Below, in pieces: positions 17,101 to 24,605 of a DNA stretch of 59,165 nucleotides. Below the pieces are notes generated by a model, which was given only the letters and a program-made list of their open reading frames with translations, was not told the DNA's origin and did not search any database. Within the stretch, counting starts at the first letter, position 1; each line of letters starts with the position of its first letter. Where the stretch lies: positions 1 to 59,165 of the forward strand of contig MKUL01000052.1 of assembly GCA_001897795.1 (NCBI GenBank), written 5' to 3'. The position numbers were made by a program, and so were the translations under genes. The stretch comes from Alphaproteobacteria bacterium 41-28 (lineage in GTDB: Bacteria > Pseudomonadota > Alphaproteobacteria > UBA9655).

Positions 17101-18412
17101 TGAAGCCTTTGGAGTCACGAACGTAACAGAGCTGAAAAACTATCTTGAATTACAACGGGACCGTATTAATTATTTAGCACGTGAATTTGCTGTACCTCTC
17201 GTTTCTTTCTTGGAGCAAATCAATATGGAAGGAATGCCTGGAAACCTGCCTCTTGTGAACAAATGGGCAGCTATTCTTAATGAGCTTAGCGGGTATGAAA
17301 GAAAGGCACCCGGCAATGGGCTTGCTAAGCTTGAGGATTTTATAATACATGCGCTAAATGAGGTCACACTTGCCACATGTCGCAAATATTCCGATACAAC
17401 AAACACACTTGCTCTTGCACAAGACTTCTTTGTGTCCATCTTGCTCGACATTCAAGAAAAGCTTCACAAACGTTGTGTTAATTTTTCAGGAGAGGTGTCC
17501 CTTGCTAATTATTCTCAATTGGCACAATTCTTTAACACCCATCTGGCAGGTAGATTTCCCTTTGTAAAAGAGGTAAATGACACAACCCCTGATGCAAATC
17601 CGGAAGATATTCGTACTTTCTTCAGAATGCTGGATAGCCAACCAACTAATCTCAAAGCTTCTCTTCAACAAGCTACAAAGTTGGGCCCGAGCGGCAAAAA
17701 TGCGCTTACCTTCATCGAACAGATGGAAAAAGTGCGAATTTTCTTTGGCGAGTATTTGGCTCCGGATTCAACCCTGCCCTTTGTTGCTTTTAGCTTTGAT
17801 GTGACATTTAGGGTCAATAGAGAAAGAGAAATCCGTGCTAATGAAATCCTTGATTGGTCACTTACAACTCAAGACACCACTCTTACCATGCGATCTCCCT
17901 TTAAAGTGGGTTTTTGGAAGGAAGGAAATCCAGTAAACATAACCTTCCGCTGGGCTCTAAATAGCCCATTACAGCCTATGGCATCTAGCGACATCCCTAA
18001 TTTTGATGTTCAAGGAGAGAATGCAACTTTTTCCTATACGGGAACGTGGGCATTCCTCCGCCTTTTACGGCAACACCAAGCCCAACCCTCTGATTTTGAT
18101 TCTTTAAATGATGAGAACCCAACTACACTTCGCTTTAATATTCCTTTAACAAATAGCGCATCCATTAAAGGTGTATGTGCCACAGATGGGAATGATAAGC
18201 CGCAGGCAACGGTTTTTGTACGCCTTAGAGTATCACCTCTAAAGACGGGGCCTGTTAAGAAACCTGAACCAGAGATGATGCCTCCTAAGAAACCAGCTCC
18301 CAATGAACCGGAGCCACCACAAATAGTTATGGGAGCACCTGTCAGCCTACCTTTCTTCCCCTTGATTGCACCCCGCCTTACCACGTCAGGGAGCGAAAAA
18401 TGGTTACAATGA
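14198..18412 (+). CDS. tssM: T6SS membrane-complex ATPase-like protein TssM (IcmF)
   Basis: A 1404-aa IcmF/TssM protein that spans the inner membrane and contacts TssJ in the periplasm. N-terminal hydrophobic helix at ~15-36. The cytoplasmic NTPase-like domain follows with an intact Walker A motif (GTSEAGKST, 104-112) and GVILTIPASEIYG downstream. A second membrane segment lies near 405-425 (AKIAVAVAAVVGTLGLL). The large periplasmic region runs to ~1340 and ends with a beta-rich IcmF C-terminal domain. The last ~50 residues are Pro-rich. It starts 13 bases after tssL with the ribosome site GAGGAAAG, and its end overlaps tssA by 13 bases. Confidence 0.93.
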   Translation: MISDHLSRLTYYFPWSLVVTLLLAAIFAIIGILIFRKSLMKGEEDASPTPPSPLIEKSKRFLARFGYFAIDPLSLSFSYALKLMHDFIGGTEFRYQLPWVVMLGTSEAGKSTILQSLDLDRPIGRPHFESEAGDKPPCDWWFYDHGIVLDLDGKIVLNPSQSTSDEDQWRLFLNLLVHHRPKRPLDGVILTIPASEIYGQNALSHDDIMIRAEYLYGKLWEMQHLTGIRVPIYVVVTKCDLIPGFTNFCQSIPNRNRRDIFGWSNNHAVDSTYDSGWVDEAFSSINSSLYRVQEEIYTEGKTVDGRDGVFLFPLALNQMISGIRTYADHLFKPSGYHETFFLRGIYFIGDSHLKKSTLEQETSQEVTSIFNQEEKKVSRNLYFVDNLFESKIFREVGLARPISRVLLGNTTSLHLAKIAVAVAAVVGTLGLLRSNETLQNARMNLVPALTQIEVTLKKISGQSEDSDIGRHAFDAQAQALLNTLTQISVNHLSSLFIPPSWFSNLDAKIKHVMGLAYDRVIIQSMANQLAYKARKLFDLNTIVPVTETTHNGIDPLEITEFYRLRNYVVSTKALELAANKFNELGTTTSLKDVAEIIKYLFNYDMPESFYSHTDYYIDALKHTNIKVFDFDSYGNDASVKLRQLFDQFQFAVFDPKNMIPGLGNLMTSLYEFSGMRNYSAYDADLLREVFNNLKETIASIDNPGLQWINSDQFDPGPQYESTLGLIVGSNFFTSTIATDLFREVDQNFLKFRQTLAGFASPLIKGENLFTVENGLALAQPSNGARSLLENLAFFFAQDFMAESEGKTIITTIPIGSVLLWDTLRLQEAVQLIQSYNNFMNTRLLSMPKTLQPFLQKVGRDSLTKNLINYVADAEVFSSDTTRDSNISPEDSLLSQVQNYRAAASYLEQILFVLRANNANSAFSTLKNLLTSQTYAPLMKLDEILIEEAPYAIKDNSFDWWDGNKFAALEAFGVTNVTELKNYLELQRDRINYLAREFAVPLVSFLEQINMEGMPGNLPLVNKWAAILNELSGYERKAPGNGLAKLEDFIIHALNEVTLATCRKYSDTTNTLALAQDFFVSILLDIQEKLHKRCVNFSGEVSLANYSQLAQFFNTHLAGRFPFVKEVNDTTPDANPEDIRTFFRMLDSQPTNLKASLQQATKLGPSGKNALTFIEQMEKVRIFFGEYLAPDSTLPFVAFSFDVTFRVNREREIRANEILDWSLTTQDTTLTMRSPFKVGFWKEGNPVNITFRWALNSPLQPMASSDIPNFDVQGENATFSYTGTWAFLRLLRQHQAQPSDFDSLNDENPTTLRFNIPLTNSASIKGVCATDGNDKPQATVFVRLRVSPLKTGPVKKPEPEMMPPKKPAPNEPEPPQIVMGAPVSLPFFPLIAPRLTTSGSEKWLQ

Positions 18413-19479
18413 TGTCTTCAGAACCTAATCTTGCTCTTCTCTTAGACCCTATCCCTGGGAAAAATCCCTGTGGCGAGTCCCTGCGCTATACCGAAGTTTA
18501 TGATCAAGTCCGAGAAACGCGTCGTGAAGAGGATGAATCCCTTCCTCAAGGTGTCTGGAAAACAGAAGTTAAAAAAGCTGATTGGGATCAAGTCGCCACC
18601 CTTTGTCAAGAAGCCCTTAAAACACGATCCAAAGATCTTCAGCTTGTAGCCTGGCTGACTGAGGCTTGGCTCCATTTAGAAGGGATTAGAGGATTAGCAC
18701 GTGGACTTGAGCTTCTATTAGGGCTAACCCGAAATTTTTGGGAGGAGATTCATCCTCAAATGGATAAAGGAGGATACGAACTCCGTATTGTGCCCTATGA
18801 ATGGATCAATGCACGCCTAAGCGAAGATTCTAAATGTATTCTGATCAGTATGCCTTCAGATCATACTTCTCTTCCCTATCGACTCTTAGATTACAATGAG
18901 GCCAATCGACTTGAAATCTTGACAAAAAGACAGCAATCTCAAGGGATTGCTGAACCCTCTCAGGAAAAACAATTATCACCTGCTAAAGTATCTCTAAGCA
19001 TCGATCAGACGCACACGGCCTTTTATCGTTACATGGATGAAAGCTGTCGATTGGCGACAAAATTAATGACTGAACTTGAAGAAGTCCTTCGCCTTCATCT
19101 AAATACAGAAGCCCCAAGTTTCTACAAGCTACGCGAAAAGGTAGAGAGTATACAAAGGTTTGCACGCCTCGTCCTGGACGAAAGAGGAGAAAAACAAGAG
19201 ATTATGAAATTAAAGACTGAAAAAAATCCAGAGGTGAGTCTTCAAAAAAAGCATTTATCCGGCTCCATTCAAAGTCGAGAGCAAGCGTATTCTATTTTAG
19301 GAGAAGTCGCTGCTTACCTTGAGCGTGTGGAACCTCATAGCCCCACACCTTACCTTATCCATCGCGCAATCACCTGGGGAGGCATGAGTCTTTCGGAAGT
19401 CGTTGCAGATACTCTCCATACGGGCCAAGACATGTCTTTACTTTTAGATATACTGAATGTGAAGAAGGAGAATCCTTAA
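18400..19479 (+). CDS. tssA: T6SS protein TssA (ImpA-type)
   Basis: A 359-aa TssA-family protein. The N-terminal ImpA domain is clear: LLDPIPGKNPCGESLRYTEVYDQVRETRREED, then KKADWDQVATLCQEALKTRSKDLQLVAWLTEAWL and LTRNFWEEIHPQ. The C-terminal part (SREQAYSILGEVAAYLERVEPHSPTPYLIHRAI) matches the short TssA class. TssA proteins prime or cap sheath assembly. The ATG at 18400 lies inside tssM and is preceded by AGGGAG. It is the last gene of the operon. Confidence 0.9.
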   Translation: MVTMMSSEPNLALLLDPIPGKNPCGESLRYTEVYDQVRETRREEDESLPQGVWKTEVKKADWDQVATLCQEALKTRSKDLQLVAWLTEAWLHLEGIRGLARGLELLLGLTRNFWEEIHPQMDKGGYELRIVPYEWINARLSEDSKCILISMPSDHTSLPYRLLDYNEANRLEILTKRQQSQGIAEPSQEKQLSPAKVSLSIDQTHTAFYRYMDESCRLATKLMTELEEVLRLHLNTEAPSFYKLREKVESIQRFARLVLDERGEKQEIMKLKTEKNPEVSLQKKHLSGSIQSREQAYSILGEVAAYLERVEPHSPTPYLIHRAITWGGMSLSEVVADTLHTGQDMSLLLDILNVKKENP

Positions 19480-19488
19480 ACGATAAAG

Positions 19489-19528
19489 AAAGGAGAGGAA
19501 ACCTCAAGTTTCCCCTCGGTTTCGTTTA
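19489..19528 (+). terminator. Probable terminator of the T6SS operon
   Basis: A hairpin formed by GGAGAGGAAAC and GTTTCCCCTCGG around the loop CTCAA (one mismatch) is followed by the T-rich TTTCGTTTATTTATTTT, directly after the tssA stop. Confidence 0.5.
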
Positions 19529-19529
19529 T

Positions 19530-20069
19530 TTATTTTATTTCATCTATACTATAAATACCAGCGAGCCCATTATATGTAGGTCTTATACTATATTTCTTAT
19601 GCTTAATGGTTGATTCGCTCTCCTCTTCTTCATCGTTTAGAGGGTACTCATAGGAACTATGTATACGCTTCGTAGAACTAAAAAGACTTTCTTTCTCTCC
19701 CTCTTTCACAGGTCTCTTAACTGTCATGGCTTGAAATTCAACATAATAAGAATCATACCTTCCCAAGTTTAGATCTTTTGGTATAACAACTGACTTAGTA
19801 ATTCCCCACGTTTCGTTGGGTGAAAGAGTGTATGTTAAAGTCTGCTCCTGAAAAGACATCCTACGTGCAGAAAAAGGATCAAATTGTACATGTTGGGGCA
19901 TTGTAGTTTCTCGTCCAGGCCCTCCTAAGGTCTTTATCGTCACCGTGACATTTTCCTTAGTATCGTTTACAAATTCGAGGGGCGGTTTTGCCATCGCTGA
20001 TCTGGAGTTTAAAAAAAGTAGTGCACTTACAGCTAAAGTACAAAAAAGAAGTTTATTATTTTTCATCAT
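19530..20069 (-). CDS. Small secreted protein, unknown function
   Basis: A 179-aa protein with a signal peptide (MMKNNKLLFCTLAVSALLFL..., cleavage after SAMA before KPPLEF). The mature part looks beta-rich (FVNDTKENVTVTIKTLGG, LTYTLSPNETWGITKSVVIP, SYYVEFQAMTVKRP). It ends with an acidic run and then a Lys/Tyr-rich tail. The family is not recognised. A ribosome site (AAAGGATG) precedes the start. It converges with the T6SS operon. Confidence 0.7.
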   Translation of the reverse strand: MMKNNKLLFCTLAVSALLFLNSRSAMAKPPLEFVNDTKENVTVTIKTLGGPGRETTMPQHVQFDPFSARRMSFQEQTLTYTLSPNETWGITKSVVIPKDLNLGRYDSYYVEFQAMTVKRPVKEGEKESLFSSTKRIHSSYEYPLNDEEEESESTIKHKKYSIRPTYNGLAGIYSIDEIK

Positions 20070-20323
20070 ATCATCCTTTTTAAATCAATGTATTGCAAAA
20101 TTGTACAAAAAGAACATCAGAGGGCTTACTTAAGCGCCATTAATATTCCTTCCTCTTCTTCTATACACAATCCAGAAAGTTCATTCAATGGGATTAGGTT
20201 CCATTAGGTTTTTCTTCACCGCCCAGGGGCAGTTGTGTCCGGAAAAAAAAAAAGGTAAAAATATCTCCTCAAAATGCTTTAAAACGTAAAATCACACAAT
20301 TCGGAAATATATCTGAAGTACGT

Positions 20324-20372
20324 ACTGACAACTGACAGATTCGACTGGGAAGCCAATATGTCAGTTGTCAGT
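20324..20372. repeat. ACTGACA inverted repeat, copy A
   Basis: ACTGACAACTGACA (20324-20337) and TGTCAGTTGTCAGT (20359-20372) are perfectly inverted with a 21-base spacer. Each arm is itself a tandem duplicate of the heptamer ACTGACA. This copy has a shorter spacer than the other three. Confidence 0.9.
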
Positions 20373-20430
20373 TCCTTGTGAAGGCATTTTTTGTAAAACT
20401 CCACGGGCTAAGACTTACAATCCCTCCCGC

Positions 20431-20514
20431 CGTCATTGCGAGGGCTTTAGCCCGAAGCAATCTCATTCTTATTCCATGAGATTGCTTCGGCTCTTACAGA
20501 GCCTCGCAATGACG
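20431..20514. repeat. GTCATTGCGAGG-type palindromic repeat, copy 1
   Basis: The outer arms CGTCATTGCGAGG (20431-20443) and CCTCGCAATGACG (20502-20514) are perfectly inverted. Inner arms GAAGCAATCTC and GAGATTGCTTC also pair. Very similar GTCATTGCGAGG/GAAGCAATC repeats are common in bacterial genomes. Confidence 0.85.
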
Positions 20515-20536
20515 GAATGGGAGGGTTGGGGTACGT

Positions 20537-20594
20537 ACTGACAACTGACAGATTCGACGGACTCGATCCAAATATAAATATGTCAGTAGTCAGT
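20537..20594. repeat. ACTGACA inverted repeat, copy B
   Basis: ACTGACAACTGACA (20537-20550) pairs with TGTCAGTAGTCAGT (20581-20594), one mismatch, 30-base spacer. The left flank is GGGGTACGT, as in copy D read on the other strand. Confidence 0.9.
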
Positions 20595-20650
20595 CTCACC
20601 TAAAGATAACTTTTTTTGATAAAAATCGTAAAAATAAGGCTTGGGTACAT

Positions 20651-20708
20651 ACTGACAACTGACAAATTCAACGGATTCAATTCAAATCTGAATATGTCAG
20701 TTGTCAGT
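20651..20708. repeat. ACTGACA inverted repeat, copy C
   Basis: ACTGACAACTGACA (20651-20664) and TGTCAGTTGTCAGT (20695-20708), perfect arms, 30-base spacer. Confidence 0.9.
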
Positions 20709-20771
20709 CCCTTGTGAAGTCATTTTTTGTGAAACTCCATGGGCTAATACCCACGATCTCTTTCTGCCCTC

Positions 20772-20850
20772 TTTGCGAGGGCTTAGCCCGAAGCAATCTC
20801 ATTCTTATTCCAAGAGATTGCTTCGGCTCTTACAGAGCCTCGCAATGACG
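20772..20850. repeat. GTCATTGCGAGG-type palindromic repeat, copy 2
   Basis: Nearly identical to copy 1, 336 bp away, including the internal GAAGCAATCTCATTCTTATT string. The left outer arm is decayed (CTTTGCGAGG) while the right arm CCTCGCAATGACG is intact. Confidence 0.85.
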
Positions 20851-20905
20851 GAATGGGAGTGAGCTGGACAAAATGAATCAGCTGTTTACTCTATGGCTAA
20901 TCAAA

Positions 20906-20948
20906 GATTGGATTGCTTCACCCTGCTGTCGCAGGGTTCGCAATGACG
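20906..20948. repeat. Partial GATTGCTTC...GCAATGACG repeat
   Basis: A short relative of the adjacent repeats: GATTGGATTGCTTCA, a CCCTGC/GCAGGG hairpin, then TTCGCAATGACG. It lies just after the stop of the double cold-shock gene. Confidence 0.65.
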
Positions 20949-20970
20949 AAGTGGAAGAAACTAGCTTTTC

Positions 20971-21507
20971 TTAACGAATTACGCTAAGAATTCTTGCCTC
21001 ACGACCCCGCTCGGAGCTTGAAACTTTAATAAGAACTCGTACGCCTGGTTCAAGAGATTCGTACCCTGCTGCACGAAGGACTGACGCGTGTAAAAAGATA
21101 TCTCTCCCTCCATCATCTGGATAAACAAATCCAAACCCTTTCAACGGATTGAACCATTTGACCTCCCCTTCAATCTCTTCGAGAGCATCTGGATCAAAGA
21201 CAGGTGATCTTGGTCCTAAAAAGGCTGGTGAGAATCGTGGCTCGCGTGCCACAAATTTGACCTCTAAAACGCGGAGAACTTGCCGTCCCCGTCTTCCTGG
21301 GCCAATATCACAAACAATACGATCTCCCTCTTCAACACGTCTGCATCCAGCTGCATCTAAAACAGAAAAATGCATGAATATGTCTGCTGATTCATCATCC
21401 GGTACTAAAAACCCATAACCCTTTTCAGGATTATACCACTTTACTTTAGCATCAATACGCTCAATATCACTTTCACTGATATCGTCCATCAAGGCTTGAT
21501 TTGTCAT
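20971..21507 (-). CDS. Double cold-shock-domain protein
   Basis: A 178-aa protein with two cold-shock domains; a GTG five codons upstream is possible, but GGGGGTAG is well spaced for the ATG at 21507. Domain 1 (~residues 18-85) has KWYNPEKGYGFLVPD (RNP1) and DIFMHFSVL (RNP2). Domain 2 (~112-178) has KWFNPLKGFGFVYPDDG and DIFLHASVL. Two-domain Csp proteins are typical of Alphaproteobacteria and bind single-stranded nucleic acids as RNA chaperones. The short linker contains RFSPAFLGPRSPVFDPDAL. Confidence 0.93.
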   Translation of the reverse strand: MTNQALMDDISESDIERIDAKVKWYNPEKGYGFLVPDDESADIFMHFSVLDAAGCRRVEEGDRIVCDIGPGRRGRQVLRVLEVKFVAREPRFSPAFLGPRSPVFDPDALEEIEGEVKWFNPLKGFGFVYPDDGGRDIFLHASVLRAAGYESLEPGVRVLIKVSSSERGREARILSVIR

Positions 21508-22044
21508 TTTAACTACCCCCACTCAATTGATGACAATTTATGCTTTCCCTCATCAGAAAATCAAGAAATCAAATAGAAATTTACGGTATTTTTTCCGGAA
21601 GTTGCATAAATACCACTAAAGACTTCTCCTCCTGTTTGTAAAGCTTAACATACTCTATTGCCATAACTCAATAGATTATTTATTTATACATTAAAAGATA
21701 TTGATCTCATTAGAAATTTTTAATTATTTGCTAAAATGAAATTGCAACTATGAAAGGCTTCACCAACTTTCCTCACAATTTTTTTGTTAACTTACCGTAG
21801 GATATAAAAAAGTCTTAAGAAAACGTTAAAAAATACCTATTCCCCCTTTTAAATTATGCTAGTATAAAAAAGGATTAAGAGAATGCGCACTTTACACTTT
21901 ATTGTGCCCTCCTACACAAAGCTCCATACTTACACTGGAGGAAGGAGAAAGCGAATAATGACGATCGAGGTGTTTATCCTTTCAAGAGAAAAGCATCTCC
22001 TAAAACACTAGGCGTATAGGTATACAAATTTAAAGGAGAATCAC
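21508..22044. other. AT-rich intergenic region between divergent genes
   Basis: This 537-bp gap must hold the promoters of the cold-shock gene and of the coiled-coil gene. It is very AT-rich from ~21640 to 21880. I see no repeat element and no RNA gene I can name. A short frame at 21958-22011 is the only coding-like item. Confidence 0.6.
21958..22011 (+). CDS. Possible 17-codon leader or small ORF
   Basis: ATG at 21958 is preceded by the strong purine run GGAGGAAGGAGA, with about 10 bases of spacing. It encodes MTIEVFILSREKHLLKH and then TAG, 33 bases before the coiled-coil gene. It could be a small protein or leader peptide, or chance. Only the ribosome site supports it. Confidence 0.25.
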   Translation: MTIEVFILSREKHLLKH

Positions 22045-22368
22045 ATGACAGTTAAAGACACTGTGAAAAAAGCCATTTTAAAGCTTGAATCTTTGTGTGA
22101 GTCCTATGAGAAAGATCCTTTTGTAAAATTTGAAGAACTTGAGGAAACAGTTATTCACTTGAGCCAAGAAGTCCAAACTCTTAATCTGGCTTCCGATCAA
22201 AATTTAAAGACTGAACTAAACACCCTTCAAAGCGCCCTTCTTAAACTCTCCTGTGTACTTAAAGATCAACAAGAAAACCTTGAGCGTCAAGTTCAGGAAA
22301 TCTGTCTGCACCAACGTGCTCTTCATGCTTATGCACGTGTAGCCAACAGTAATCAGATAGCAGTGTAG
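22045..22368 (+). CDS. Small coiled-coil protein, unknown function
   Basis: A 107-aa cytoplasmic protein with a strong ribosome site (AAAGGAGAATCAC). Two heptad-rich helices are predicted: ~25-50 (FEELEETVIHLSQEVQTLN) and ~55-95 (LKTELNTLQSALLKLSCVLKDQQENLERQV). It ends HQRALHAYARVANSNQIAV. The size and helical layout recall FlgN-like chaperones, but no flagellar genes are near and I do not assign it. Its TAG stop lies in a dispersed repeat. Confidence 0.65.
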   Translation: MTVKDTVKKAILKLESLCESYEKDPFVKFEELEETVIHLSQEVQTLNLASDQNLKTELNTLQSALLKLSCVLKDQQENLERQVQEICLHQRALHAYARVANSNQIAV

Positions 22369-22498
22369 CAGAATTGCAGAAATCAGAATAATCCTTTCAG
22401 AATGAAGCGCTTTAGCTCTAGCTCACATTCTTTTATTTTCTGCTTTTCTGTTTTTCTGCAATTCTGCTCTTCTGCTACACTGTTCTCTGCTACACTGT
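22361..22498. repeat. CAGTGTAGCAG palindromic element, copy 1
   Basis: The left arm CAGTGTAGCAGAATTGCAG (22361 on) and the right arm CTGCAATTCTGCT...CTGCTACACTG (to 22498) are inverted. The element sits between convergent genes and contains the TAG stop of the coiled-coil gene at one end and that of the EamA gene at the other. A second copy is at 56501-56627. Confidence 0.85.
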
Positions 22499-23425
22499 CA
22501 AACTGCCACGCTGAACAGCGTGTCGGCGGACTTCTCCAAAACTGAGAGAGACAATGGCACCCATCAAGACAAAGGCACCTAAGCAAGTCCAATAGGAAGG
22601 AATTTCACCAAACGCCGCTGCTCCAACAAGTGCGCTTGCGAACCACTTTGTAAATCCATAGGGGATGAGATAGCTGACCTCTGTCGAAGCATAGGCTTTA
22701 CATAGACAAAGATGAGCACTTGCAGCAAGCCCCCCCATCATCAGGAGCCATGGCCATTGCCACGGATCAGGCATCGTGCCAAAGAAAAGAGTTGGAACGA
22801 AAAGAATGGGCGCCGTAAACAACAGGAGATATGTGACAATCAGTTGAGGAGAATCCTCTCGTGTGAGACGACGGATTATCAATGTTGCTCCTGAAAAACA
22901 GGCTGCGGCAAGCACTGGAAGGAGTCCGATTAAACTTATCGTTCCTGGAATAAAGATTGTTTGGGAAATAAATCCACCTCCCACAAATCCAACCATAATG
23001 GCAAGGCCTCGCTCTATACTGATCGTCTCCTTAAGAAAAATGCGTGCACCAACAGCTGTGATAAGTGGACCTAAAAACATCAAAGCTACCGCCTGGGCGA
23101 GCGGCATATAAGAAAATGCGGTATAGCACAACACAATACCAATAGCTGAAAGACAAATACGACAGGTTTGCAAAAAAGGATGTCGTGTTTTTAGAGATTC
23201 AGGGCCATTTTGCAGAATCCAAGGAACAAGAAAAACGAGGCCAAATAAACTTTGGAAAAAAGCAACTTCATATGCTGGCAGGGGCATTTGCCCGATTGAC
23301 TCAGCCACTTGAGACAGATATCGAACAATACCATTAATGGCAGAGAAGCATAAACAAAAAGAAACCTTCCAGAAAGCCCCTCGAAAATGGGGTGACGTAT
23401 TCCAGAAAGCAAGGTTACGAATCAT
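22490..23425 (-). CDS. EamA/DMT-family permease (second of tandem pair)
   Basis: A 311-aa ten-helix transporter of the drug/metabolite transporter superfamily with two EamA repeats (~residues 18-150 and ~165-295). Typical motifs are ALMFLGPLITAVGARIFLKE closing the first repeat and SYLIPYGFTKWFASALVGAAAFGE in the second. Its ATG overlaps the stop of the upstream paralogue (TAATG), so the two are coupled. Substrate is unknown; EamA carriers export amino acids or import metabolites, and the S-adenosylmethionine importer of Rickettsia belongs to this superfamily. The last residues (GSLTV) and the stop are read from a repeat element. Confidence 0.88.
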   Translation of the reverse strand: MIRNLAFWNTSPHFRGAFWKVSFCLCFSAINGIVRYLSQVAESIGQMPLPAYEVAFFQSLFGLVFLVPWILQNGPESLKTRHPFLQTCRICLSAIGIVLCYTAFSYMPLAQAVALMFLGPLITAVGARIFLKETISIERGLAIMVGFVGGGFISQTIFIPGTISLIGLLPVLAAACFSGATLIIRRLTREDSPQLIVTYLLLFTAPILFVPTLFFGTMPDPWQWPWLLMMGGLAASAHLCLCKAYASTEVSYLIPYGFTKWFASALVGAAAFGEIPSYWTCLGAFVLMGAIVSLSFGEVRRHAVQRGSLTV

Positions 23426-24423
23426 TACGCTGCCGCAGGTAGCGGTAAAGTCTGCTTTATTTTCATATGCTGGACCTCATGCTTACAAAGGCTAATGGTG
23501 GCTAAGAGAATAAAGAATGAACCCACCATTGTCCATAGGGTCGGCCATTCACTAAAGAATATCATACCAATCGCGGCGCCTGCAATAAGACGGGTAAAAC
23601 TCATGGGAACAAGATAAGTAATATCTGCAATGACATAAGCATGTTGTAAGAAAATATAAGCCGCCGCTAAAAGGCCACCCATCACGACAAGATACGGCCA
23701 TTGCCAGGAAAGGGGTGTCACCCACTGAAACGCGCACGCACATCCTAAAATAGGGAGAGAGAGGAGAAAAAGATAGAGAACGACTGTTTTGGGAGGATCA
23801 TGCTTAAGAAGCTTTTTGGCTATAACAGCGGACGTTGCATAACAGGCCGTTGCTCCCAAAGGAAAGAGAGCGAGGAAACCAACATCAGTCCAGCAAGCCA
23901 CACCTTCAAACAACTCATGCCCAGTAATCAAAAGCGCCCCTGTAACCGCCGTACCAATAGCAAGAGCTCGCGCCCACCCGCACTTTTCACCAAGAAAAAT
24001 TCTGGCCCCTAAAGCCGTAATAAAGGGAGCAGCTGCGTATTTAAAGGCTACATTTTGAACAATGGGCATTTGAGACATGCCTGTAAACCACAAGATAATT
24101 CCTAAGGAAGCAGCAGCTCCACGGCTGAAATTAAGAAAAAAGGAATTCTTGGTTTTAAAAGAAGACTTACCGGTCGAAAAAATCCAAGGAAGAATAAATA
24201 GAAGCCCAAAAAAAGTTTCAAAAAAAGCCAATTCTGTTGCCGGAAGAGGCGTCAGGCCTGTTTCCTTAGCATATATTGCAAAGTAACGGACAAATCCATT
24301 GATCCCTGAAAAACTGAGACAAGAGCAAACTTTAAAAAGGGCACCCCGTATTGCAGGATCACGCCATTTTTCCAAAAGTCCAGAACCGATAGGTCTGTTT
24401 AGAGCTGAGGACATATCTGCCAT
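23425..24423 (-). CDS. EamA/DMT-family permease (first of tandem pair)
   Basis: A 332-aa ten-helix permease, clearly paralogous to its downstream partner: both share the start pattern WR-P--RGA--KV--CL-FS-INGFVRY and the ALGARIFL(G/K)E block near the end of the first EamA repeat. The second repeat contains ADITYLVPMSFTRLIAGAAIGMIFFSEWP. Both are probably inner-membrane metabolite carriers arising from tandem duplication. The translation stop shares bases with the next ATG. Substrate is unknown. Confidence 0.88.
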   Translation of the reverse strand: MADMSSALNRPIGSGLLEKWRDPAIRGALFKVCSCLSFSGINGFVRYFAIYAKETGLTPLPATELAFFETFFGLLFILPWIFSTGKSSFKTKNSFFLNFSRGAAASLGIILWFTGMSQMPIVQNVAFKYAAAPFITALGARIFLGEKCGWARALAIGTAVTGALLITGHELFEGVACWTDVGFLALFPLGATACYATSAVIAKKLLKHDPPKTVVLYLFLLSLPILGCACAFQWVTPLSWQWPYLVVMGGLLAAAYIFLQHAYVIADITYLVPMSFTRLIAGAAIGMIFFSEWPTLWTMVGSFFILLATISLCKHEVQHMKIKQTLPLPAAA

Positions 24424-24605
24424 AGACCCGTCTTTTTCCCTCTCAAAATGTTCTCTCTCCTCCCATATAGCAATTCAAATTCCCTTTTGCTAGCATTCTT
24501 TTTCAAGAAAAGGAAATGATTGGGAACGTATTGAAAGTAAGCCTATTTATTTTGGATACGAACAAAGGGGCGTTATGGTTTCGAGGTTGTTAATATGATG
24601 CCGCC

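Larger units (their letters stand above)
20070..20970. other. 900-bp repeat-dense non-coding island
   Basis: No credible gene. It contains three copies of the ACTGACA palindromic element, two near-identical GTCATTGCGAGG-type hairpins and one partial copy. The segments 20359-20523 and 20695-20859 are a direct duplication at a constant 336-bp offset. Confidence 0.8.

Noticed and set aside
20324..20708. A CRISPR-like series of palindromic repeats
   Set aside because: Repeat spacing is irregular, spacers are partly similar to each other, and there are no cas genes.
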